A DNA stretch of 8,525 bases. Origin: IMCC26256 sp046081705 (GTDB lineage: Bacteria; Actinomycetota; Acidimicrobiia; IMCC26256). This document shows positions 1 to 4,508 of the stretch, piece by piece (the stretch's first letter is position 1; every line of letters starts with the position of its first letter). The DNA lies in NCBI GenBank assembly GCA_046081705.1, contig JBJTWK010000099.1:1-8525 (forward strand), given 5' to 3'. The notes below the pieces were generated by a model. The model was not told the origin of the DNA and made no database searches. It worked only from the letters and a program-made list of their open reading frames with translations. The translations under genes were made by a program, and so were the position numbers.

Positions 1-468
1 CAGCACCATCCCGACCTCGAGACCGAGGAACCGGTGCACGCGGCCCATCCACTCCGCGTCGCGGCGAGCGAGGTAGTTGTTCGTCGTCACGACGTGCACG
101 CCGAGGCCGCTGAGCGCGTTGAGGTAGGTGGGCAGGGTCGAGACCAGGGTCTTGCCCTCTCCGGTCTTCATCTCCGCGACCCAGCCGAAGTGGAGCGCCG
201 CGCCCCCCAGCACCTGCACGTCGTAGTGCCGCTGCCCGAGGACCCGCCGAGCCGCCTCGCGGACCGTGGCGAAGGCCTCCGGCATGAGGTCGTCGAGGTC
301 CTCGCCCTGCTCGAGCCGTTCCCGGAATGCGGCGGTCAGCGCCCGCAGCTCGTCGTCGCTGCGGGCCTCCATCTCGGGCTCGAACGCAGCGACGAGGGGG
401 ACGACCGACTGGACGACCTTGAGCTTGCGCCCTTCGCCGGCGCTGAGGATCTTCTTGAACAGGCTCAT
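1..468 (-). CDS. secA: Preprotein translocase ATPase SecA, N-terminal part (cut by window edge)
   Basis: SecA is the cytoplasmic ATPase that pushes unfolded preproteins through the SecYEG channel. Only the first 156 residues are present; the frame runs open to base 1, so the rest lies outside the window. The start MSLFKKIL is typical of the family. YDVQVLGG (residues 82-89) is the adenine-contacting region at the front of nucleotide-binding domain 1, and MKTGEGKTL (100-108) is the Walker A loop. VVTTNNYLARRDAEWM (126-141) is the next conserved block of the same domain. ATG at 468 is the family-typical start, but no Shine-Dalgarno sequence precedes it. A TAnnnT box 10 nt upstream raises the possibility of a nearly leaderless message. 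Upstream lie 102 nt of hairpin-rich DNA and then a small ORF. The identity is certain; the start is nearly so. Confidence 0.97.
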   Translation of the reverse strand, partial: MSLFKKILSAGEGRKLKVVQSVVPLVAAFEPEMEARSDDELRALTAAFRERLEQGEDLDDLMPEAFATVREAARRVLGQRHYDVQVLGGAALHFGWVAEMKTGEGKTLVSTLPTYLNALSGLGVHVVTTNNYLARRDAEWMGRVHRFLGLEVGMVL

Positions 469-473
469 GACGA

Positions 474-504
474 GCCGCAGTCTAGGGGTGCGGCCGCGGG
501 CCGC
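474..504 (-). promoter_or_regulatory. Two competing short hairpins just upstream of secA
   Basis: Bases 474-479 (gccgca) are complementary to 489-494 (tgcggc), giving a 6-bp stem with a 9-nt loop that ends 6 nt before the secA start codon. Bases 490-495 (gcggcc) are complementary to 499-504 (ggccgc), giving a 6-bp stem with a 3-nt loop. The two share 490-494, so only one can form at a time. The pairings are seen directly; any effect on secA translation is inference, and GC-rich DNA makes short stems easily. Confidence 0.3.
479..484 (-). promoter_or_regulatory. Possible -10 element for a near-leaderless secA transcript
   Basis: On the minus strand this reads TAGACT, matching the loose TAnnnT -10 pattern common in actinobacteria. 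It ends 10 nt before the secA ATG, which would put the transcript start 2-4 nt upstream of the start codon. No convincing -35 box is visible 16-18 nt further up. The idea is attractive because secA has no Shine-Dalgarno, but such hexamers are common by chance. Confidence 0.25.
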
Positions 505-552
505 CCCCGTCGGCACGCACGTGACGCCGGGACCGCTCGCGGACGGGGGCGG
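501..552 (-). repeat. Perfect 11-bp inverted repeat in the secA upstream region
   Basis: Bases 501-511 (ccgcccccgtc) and 542-552 (gacgggggcgg) are exact reverse complements separated by 30 nt. It lies wholly within the gap between the small ORF and secA. No T-run follows on the minus strand, so it is not a classical intrinsic terminator. One arm overlaps the 499-504 arm of the neighbouring hairpin, so the two structures exclude each other. It could be a non-canonical terminator, an mRNA processing or stability element, or part of secA control. Confidence 0.4.
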
Positions 553-556
553 ATCG

Positions 557-606
557 GACGGTCCGGGCGGTCAGCGGACCGTCGCGCGGGCCGCGCCGGA
601 CGGTCC
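557..606 (-). repeat. Three-arm alternative hairpin around the small ORF stop codon
   Basis: The octamer gacggtcc occurs at 557-564 and again at 599-606, with its reverse complement ggaccgtc at 576-583 between them. The middle arm can pair with either side. Pairing with 557-565 gives a 9-bp stem (575-583 with 557-565). Pairing with 599-606 gives an 8-bp stem that can extend inward by five more pairs (584-588 with 592-596) across a 2-nt bulge. The stop codon of the small ORF (571-573) lies in the loop of the first form. This is the geometry of an attenuator, in which ribosome position selects one structure; no function has been shown. Confidence 0.4.
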
Positions 607-786
607 CGCGAGCGGGTACGACGGCGCGGCGACCAACCAGGGCAGGACCGCCTCGACCACGGCATCGAGCGCCGGCTGGTACCGACCGCTCCGCACGGCC
701 ACCGCGAGGACGCCGGTCCGCCCGGTGGCGGACGCGGCCTCGAGGGCCGGTGGGCGGCGTGGACCCGGGGGGAGTTGACGGATCAC
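571..786 (-). CDS. Small protein of unknown function (71 residues) upstream of secA
   Basis: I do not recognise this protein. It is proposed as a gene because it starts with GTG, has a good ribosome-binding site (AAAGGA, with 8 nt between AGGA and GTG) and shows the same strong G/C third-position preference as its neighbours. It begins 34 nt after comF. The N-terminal third is rich in proline and arginine (MIRQLPPGPRRPP). A mixed hydrophobic stretch follows at about residues 40-63 (ALDAVVEAVLPWLVAAPSYPL), too interrupted and charged to be a clear membrane segment or signal peptide. The tail is Gly/Ala/Arg-rich. In many actinobacteria this slot, between comF and secA, holds the ribosome hibernation factor gene hpf, but this protein does not resemble Hpf. 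Its last codons and stop lie inside alternative hairpins, so it could also be a regulatory leader peptide for secA. It may yet be non-coding. Confidence 0.5.
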   Translation of the reverse strand: MIRQLPPGPRRPPALEAASATGRTGVLAVAVRSGRYQPALDAVVEAVLPWLVAAPSYPLAGPSGAARATVR

Positions 787-820
787 GCGGCCATTCCTTT
801 CGTCGGGAGCATCGTCGGCA

Positions 821-1537
821 TCAGCGGCCGCGGCCTTGAGCCCGAGTGGAGGAACGCGGCATTCCGACCCCGTGACGGTCGGCACCCACGCGCGCACCAC
901 CGGCGCGTGCTATGCACGCACCGATCACCGTGGGAGCCCCGGCCCGGCGCAGCGCCCGCGCCGCGACGGTCAGCGTGCTCCCCGTGGTGATGACGTCGTC
1001 GACCAGGAGCACCGGCGCATCGATCGTGTGGCGCGTACCCATGCGCGGCCCGTCGCGTCGCGCGGCGCGGTCGCGTCCGGTCTGCGGCATCGCGTCGAGG
1101 CGGCGAAGCGTCGGTCGCACACCGAGGCCGAGCGGCCTGGCGATCGCTGCGGCTAGCAGATGCGCGTGGTCGAAGCCGCGCGCCCGGCGTCGCGCGTCGG
1201 TGGTCGGGGCCCACGTGACGACGATCTCCGACGCCGGACCGATGCACGCGGCGAGGGCCGCCACGATCGGTGCGACGAGCCAGTCGATCGCCGCCCGTTC
1301 GTTGCGGTACTTCACCCGGGCGACGAGCTCGCGGGTGACGCCGGCGTACTCCCGCCCGACGATCAGTCGGTCGAGCGCGGGCGGCGTCGGCCCGGGTCGG
1401 GCGGGACGGGCCGTGGCCGCACACGGGCCGCACGGTCCGGGACCGGGGGCTCCGCACGGACAGCGGCCGCCGAGGAGGAGGGCGCCGACGACGGCGCCGA
1501 GGCCGTCGGAGGACGGCGTGGAGGAGGAGCCGGACAT
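821..1537 (-). CDS. comF: ComF family protein / amidophosphoribosyltransferase-like
   Basis: ComF proteins carry a phosphoribosyltransferase fold. In naturally competent bacteria ComF takes part in DNA uptake as a cytoplasmic partner, but in actinobacteria its role is unclear. This 238-residue protein has four cysteines at 26, 28, 36 and 39 in the place of the usual N-terminal zinc-finger-like cluster, with CPC rather than the common CxxC spacing in the first pair. RRRARGFDHAHLLA (116-129) matches the conserved RGFnq block, and VLLVDDVITTGSTL (176-189) is the PRPP-binding signature. The last 25 or so residues (after CIARA) have poorer third-position bias and look like a non-conserved tail. 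ATG at 1537 places the cysteine cluster at the usual distance from the start. It has no Shine-Dalgarno, but a TAnnnT box 7 nt upstream fits a leaderless message. Family assignment is firm; biological role is not. Confidence 0.9.
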   Translation of the reverse strand: MSGSSSTPSSDGLGAVVGALLLGGRCPCGAPGPGPCGPCAATARPARPGPTPPALDRLIVGREYAGVTRELVARVKYRNERAAIDWLVAPIVAALAACIGPASEIVVTWAPTTDARRRARGFDHAHLLAAAIARPLGLGVRPTLRRLDAMPQTGRDRAARRDGPRMGTRHTIDAPVLLVDDVITTGSTLTVAARALRRAGAPTVIGACIARAGGARVGADRHGVGMPRSSTRAQGRGR

Positions 1538-1544
1538 GCGAGGG

Positions 1545-1550
1545 ACCGTA
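1545..1550 (-). promoter_or_regulatory. Possible -10 element for a leaderless comF transcript
   Basis: The minus strand reads TACGGT followed by 7 nt and then the comF ATG. A TAnnnT box at this distance is the pattern of leaderless actinobacterial transcripts, and it would explain the missing Shine-Dalgarno. No -35 box is recognisable. The hexamer sits inside the 3' arm of a strong inverted repeat, which could act as an operator or could be unrelated. Confidence 0.35.
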
Positions 1551-1580
1551 CCGAGGGCCTGTGACGGCCTCCCGGTACGG
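1546..1580 (-). terminator. Strong hairpin after ahcY; possible terminator without a U-tract
   Basis: The 69-nt gap between the ahcY stop and the comF start contains arms 1546-1559 and 1566-1580, which pair over 14 base pairs with one bulged A, one G-U pair and a 6-nt loop. The outer eight pairs (ccgtaccg with cggtacgg) are perfect. No T-run follows on either strand, so it is not a textbook terminator, though GC-rich actinobacteria often use such hairpins. The hairpin ends 8 nt before comF and overlaps its putative -10 box, so an operator or a 5' regulatory hairpin is the alternative reading. Confidence 0.45.
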
Positions 1581-1606
1581 CCCCGACGCGTGGGATCCGG
1601 TTCGGA

Positions 1607-3073
1607 TCAGTACCGGTAGTGCTCGGGCTTGTAGGGGCCCGAGGTCGGGATGCCGAGGTATTCGGCCTGCTTCTCCGTGAGCGTCGTGAGCTTCACGCCG
1701 AGCTTGTCGAGGTGGAGGCGGGCGACCTCCTCGTCGAGGTGCTTGGGCAGCGTGTACACCTTGCGCTCGTAGAAGTCACGGTGACCGAACAGCTCCATCT
1801 GCGCAATGACCTGGTTCGTGAACGAGTTCGACATCACGAAGGACGGGTGCCCCGTCGCGCAGCCGAGGTTGAGGAGACGCCCCTCGGCGAGGACGATGAT
1901 CGAGTGCCCGTCCGGGAACTTCCACTCGTCGACCTGCGGCTTGATGACGATGCGCTCGATGCCCGGGAACTTCGCGAGACCGGCCATGTCGATCTCGGTG
2001 TCGAAGTGCCCGATGTTGCCGACGATGGCGTTGTGCTTCATCCGCGCCATGTGCTCGACGGTGATGACGTCGCAGTTGCCGGTCGTCGTGATGAACACGT
2101 CGGCCGTCTCGACGACGTCCTCGAGCGTCGTGACCTCGTAGCCCTCCATCGCCGCCTGCAGCGCGCAGATCGGGTCGATCTCGGTGATGACCACCCGGGC
2201 GCCCTGGCCCTTGAGGGACTGGGCCGAGCCCTTGCCCACGTCGCCGTAGCCCGCGATGACGCAGACCTTGCCCGAGAGCATGACGTCGGTGGCGCGGGCG
2301 ATGCCGTCGACGAGCGAGTGCCGGCAGCCGTAGAGGTTGTCGAACTTCGACTTCGTGACGGAGTCGTTGACGTTGATCGCCGGGAACAGGAGCTTGCCCG
2401 CCTCCTGCATCTGGTACAGGCGGTGGACGCCGGTCGTGGTCTCCTCGGTCACGCCGATGACCTCGGCGGCGACGCCGTGCCAGCGCTGCGGCTCTTCGGC
2501 GAGCACCCGACCGAGGAGGTCGAGGATCACCGCGTACTCCTCGTTGTCGGCGGTCGAGGGGTCGGGCACCGCGCCCGCCTGCTCGAACTCGACGCCCTTG
2601 TGGATGAGCAGCGTCGCGTCGCCACCGTCGTCGAGCAGCATGTTCGGGCCCGTGCCGCCCGGCCACGACAGCGCGCGGTCGGTGCACCACCAGTACTCCT
2701 CGAGGGTCTCGCCCTTCCATGCGAACACCGGCACGCCGCTCGGCGCGTCGACGGTGCCGTCACGGCCCACCGCGACGGCGGCCGCTGCGTGGTCCTGGGT
2801 CGAGAAGATGTTGCAGGACGCCCAGCGCACCTCGGCGCCGAGGTCGACGAGCGTCTCGATGAGCACGGCCGTCTGGATGGTCATGTGCAGCGAGCCGGTG
2901 ATGCGGGCGCCGGCGAGCGGCTTCGAGGCGCCGTAGCGCTCGCGGAGCGCGACGAGCCCGGGCATCTCGTGCTCGGCCAGCTCGATCTCCTTGCGACCGA
3001 ACGTGGCGAGCCGCAGATCGGCGACCTTGAAGTCGCCGGAGGGCAGCACGCGGGTGGGTGCCGTGATGGTCAT
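1607..3073 (-). CDS. ahcY: S-adenosylhomocysteinase (adenosylhomocysteinase)
   Basis: AhcY reversibly splits S-adenosyl-L-homocysteine into adenosine and homocysteine in the cytosol. It uses tightly bound NAD and relieves product inhibition of methyltransferases. The 488-residue protein is full length for the family. SLHMTIQTAVLIETL (61-75) and the segment ending CNIFSTQDHAAAAV (87-100) form the substrate site. NDSVTKSKFDN (236-246) holds the catalytic Lys/Asp block, and GYGDVGKG (275-282) is the NAD-binding glycine loop. GNIGHFDTEID (352-362) and the C-terminal KPEHYRY, which reaches into the partner subunit's NAD site, are intact. ATG at 3073 is chosen because GGAG lies 9 nt upstream. An in-frame ATG at 3088 would add METAT but has no suitable ribosome-binding site, and further upstream codons fall in the structured leader. 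The gene follows a 127-nt gap after the isomerase, so it probably has its own promoter. Confidence 0.97.
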   Translation of the reverse strand: MTITAPTRVLPSGDFKVADLRLATFGRKEIELAEHEMPGLVALRERYGASKPLAGARITGSLHMTIQTAVLIETLVDLGAEVRWASCNIFSTQDHAAAAVAVGRDGTVDAPSGVPVFAWKGETLEEYWWCTDRALSWPGGTGPNMLLDDGGDATLLIHKGVEFEQAGAVPDPSTADNEEYAVILDLLGRVLAEEPQRWHGVAAEVIGVTEETTTGVHRLYQMQEAGKLLFPAINVNDSVTKSKFDNLYGCRHSLVDGIARATDVMLSGKVCVIAGYGDVGKGSAQSLKGQGARVVITEIDPICALQAAMEGYEVTTLEDVVETADVFITTTGNCDVITVEHMARMKHNAIVGNIGHFDTEIDMAGLAKFPGIERIVIKPQVDEWKFPDGHSIIVLAEGRLLNLGCATGHPSFVMSNSFTNQVIAQMELFGHRDFYERKVYTLPKHLDEEVARLHLDKLGVKLTTLTEKQAEYLGIPTSGPYKPEHYRY

Positions 3074-3074
3074 G

Positions 3075-3174
3075 GTGGCTGTCTCCATGTGGAAGGGCAC
3101 GCCGCGACCCTCCGGAGGAGGAAGCGCGGGTGCGATTCGGATGGAGTCGGCCCGGATCACCGGGTGACAGCCAC
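3075..3174 (-). promoter_or_regulatory. Structured ahcY leader with a ribosome-binding-site-sequestering pairing
   Basis: In the ahcY leader the RNA segment GTGGCTGTCACC (3174 down to 3163) is complementary to GGAGACAGCCAC (3086 down to 3075). This gives 11 pairs and one A-A mismatch, nine of the pairs being contiguous. The downstream partner contains the GGAG Shine-Dalgarno and almost the whole spacer up to the ATG at 3073. Between the arms are two local hairpins. One is CCCGG-TGAT-CCGGG (3151-3164), which shares two bases with the upstream arm and so competes with it. The other is a two-part stem, 3125-3129 with 3102-3106 enclosing 3117-3121 with 3109-3113. The layout is a three-way junction able to switch the ribosome-binding site on and off. 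It does not match the SAH or SAM riboswitch consensuses that I know. The pairings are seen; ligand control is inference. Confidence 0.45.
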
Positions 3175-3188
3175 GTTGGGGCCCGACC

Positions 3189-3203
3189 AGAGTACGTACG
3201 TTA
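3189..3203 (-). promoter_or_regulatory. Possible ahcY promoter (-10 region)
   Basis: Two TAnnnT boxes occur on the minus strand, TAACGT (3203-3198, overlapping the isomerase stop codon) and TACTCT (3194-3189). Transcription from TACTCT would start near 3182, just upstream of the leader element that pairs with the ahcY ribosome-binding site. The separation of ahcY from the preceding gene by 127 nt supports a promoter here. No good -35 box is visible, so this is weak. Confidence 0.25.
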
Positions 3204-4250
3204 CCCCGTGCCGGACCCCAGGATTCCCTTCAGGGTCGCGATCGCGTCGATCGGCCCCGGGTCGACCCCGCGGTCGGCGGCGAGGTGCACCGAGGTCCAG
3301 TCCCCGAGGTACATGAGGTCGAGGAGCTGGGCCAGCCGCCCCTTCCCCGCCGCCTCGACCGGGATGACCTGGTGGACGGCCTCGTCGATGATGTCGCGCG
3401 TCACATCGATGCGCGGCCGCAGCCGCTCGTGCTCGTGGTCGTGGCGGAGCTCGACGATCGAGATGAGCTGGCGGGTGACGTCCCCGTGCTGGCCCCACCC
3501 GCAGATCTCGTTGTGGTCGAGCTCGGGGTACGCCGCCCAGAACGCCGGCGCCTTGGCGTTCTCGTTGATGTCGCACTTCCAGCGCATCGCGGCGACGCCA
3601 CCGATCGCTCCGCCGCCGTAGATGAGCGGGATGGTGCCGTCGATGCGGCGCGCCACCTCTCGGGCCACGTTGCCCGGCGCCTCGACCTCGCGGGTGCTCG
3701 CGTCGCGCCGACGCGCCAACTGGTCGATGGCGGCCCGGATCCGGGCGTCCATGTCGGCGAGCACACCGATGGCGCCGAGCGTGCCGAGGATCGGAGCGAT
3801 GAGCGTGCCGATCGCGGCGCGCGGCATGTACCCGGTGGGGCACGGCACGTGCACCGCGCCCGCGTCCGCGGCCATGCGGGCGAGTTCGCCGCCGCTCGAG
3901 ACGGCCACGACCTGCGCGCCGGCCTCGAGCGCGCCCCGGGTCATCGAGACCGTCTCCTCCGTGTCGCCGGAGTACGACACCGCGAACACGAGCGTGCGCG
4001 GGCCGATGTAGGCGGGCGTGCGGATCTGCTTGTGGACCGAGACCGGGAGGCACAGGTCGCCGGAGGCCGCCGCCGCGAGCACGTCGCCCGAGATCCCGCT
4101 CCCGCCCATGCCGAGCACGGCGATGCTCGTGAGGTCGGTCGCCGCCGGCAGCGTCGCACCCGCGAGCGCGTCCGCAGTGGCGGCGTGTGCCGAGGCGAGC
4201 TGCTCCGGCAGGCCGGCGACCGCGTCGACGAAGCCCAGCGTGTCCAGCAT
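3201..4250 (-). CDS. SIS-domain bifunctional phosphoglucose/phosphomannose isomerase-like protein
   Basis: Members of this family interconvert glucose-6-P, fructose-6-P and mannose-6-P in the cytosol. The 349-residue protein has two sugar-isomerase (SIS) domains. Domain 1 carries GMGGSGISGD (47-56), the phosphate-loop region, and SYSGDTEET (92-100), which binds the sugar phosphate. Domain 2 begins near IPLIYGGGAIGGVA (207-220). Candidate catalytic residues by context are E230 (INENAKAP), H246 (ELDHNE) and K341 (ATLKGIL). They match the Glu, His and Lys of the crenarchaeal bifunctional enzyme, including the 16-residue Glu-His spacing as I recall it. The ATG shares one base with the preceding gene's stop (TGATG), implying translational coupling to the Trm112-like protein. 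With manB two genes upstream and no manA visible, it could supply mannose-6-P for GDP-mannose. Actinobacterial members are poorly characterised, so the exact substrate is uncertain. Confidence 0.88.
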   Translation of the reverse strand: MLDTLGFVDAVAGLPEQLASAHAATADALAGATLPAATDLTSIAVLGMGGSGISGDVLAAAASGDLCLPVSVHKQIRTPAYIGPRTLVFAVSYSGDTEETVSMTRGALEAGAQVVAVSSGGELARMAADAGAVHVPCPTGYMPRAAIGTLIAPILGTLGAIGVLADMDARIRAAIDQLARRRDASTREVEAPGNVAREVARRIDGTIPLIYGGGAIGGVAAMRWKCDINENAKAPAFWAAYPELDHNEICGWGQHGDVTRQLISIVELRHDHEHERLRPRIDVTRDIIDEAVHQVIPVEAAGKGRLAQLLDLMYLGDWTSVHLAADRGVDPGPIDAIATLKGILGSGTG

Positions 4251-4486
4251 CAGGCCTCGAAGGACGGGCGGACGCCCTCGGCCTCGGCCTTGGCGAGGAG
4301 CCGGGCCAACTCCGCGTCGTCGAGGGCCTCGGCCTCGTCGATGAGCATGATCGGGATGTCCTCGCGCACCGTGTAGCGCCGCTTGAGCCGCGGGTTCACG
4401 AGCGATCCCTCGTCGGCGAAGTAGAGCAGCGGCCCCTTGTCCTCGGGGCAGGCGAGGATCTCGAGCAGCTTCGGATCGAGGGCCAT
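4250..4486 (-). CDS. Trm112-like (UPF0434/YcaR family) small protein
   Basis: This 78-residue protein has the fold signature of the Trm112/YcaR family. LLEILACPEDKGPLLYF (7-23) corresponds to the first strand and zinc knuckle, and RYTVREDIPIMLIDEA (37-52) to the conserved 'YP-IRDGIPVLL-DEA' block. A short acidic helical tail follows. In eukaryotes and archaea Trm112 activates several methyltransferases of tRNA, rRNA and release factors; the role of the short bacterial forms is unknown. Only one cysteine (C13) remains: the second position of the CxxC is Asp and the later cysteines are absent, so it is unlikely to bind zinc in the classical way. ATG at 4486 has an excellent ribosome-binding site (AAGGAG, 6-nt spacer), which rules out longer in-frame starts that would run into manB. 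It lies 22 nt after manB and overlaps the isomerase start by one base, so these genes are co-translated. Confidence 0.85.
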   Translation of the reverse strand: MALDPKLLEILACPEDKGPLLYFADEGSLVNPRLKRRYTVREDIPIMLIDEAEALDDAELARLLAKAEAEGVRPSFEA

Positions 4487-4508
4487 GGGGTTCTCCTTGG
4501 GTCGGGGA

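Noticed and set aside
571..786. Small ORF as a true SecM homologue or as Hpf
   Set aside because: It lacks a signal sequence, a FxxxxWIxxxxGIRAGP-like arrest motif, and any similarity to Hpf/RaiA. Only positional analogy remains.
34..990. 318-codon plus-strand frame over the secA start and comF end
   Set aside because: It runs antisense to the clear SecA N-terminus and to ComF, and has no recognisable domain.
3109..3118. Perfect palindrome CCTCCGGAGG treated as a regulator binding site
   Set aside because: It is better explained as the tip of the leader hairpin. A 10-base palindrome in GC-rich DNA is weak evidence for an operator.
3074..3160. Longer ahcY start at 3160 or 3088
   Set aside because: The extra residues have no counterpart in the family and fall in a structured leader. 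Only the ATG at 3073 has a well-placed GGAG.
3075..3200. Classical SAH or SAM riboswitch upstream of ahcY
   Set aside because: The conserved core segments I know (for example GAGGAGCGCUGC of the SAH riboswitch, or the SAM-I core) are not present. The leader is structured but does not match these classes by eye.
1619..3316. 565-codon open frame on the plus strand opposite ahcY
   Set aside because: Its translation is low-complexity, rich in Arg, Asp, Glu, Val and Leu, as expected for the antisense of a GC-rich gene. The minus strand encodes an unmistakable AhcY across the same bases.
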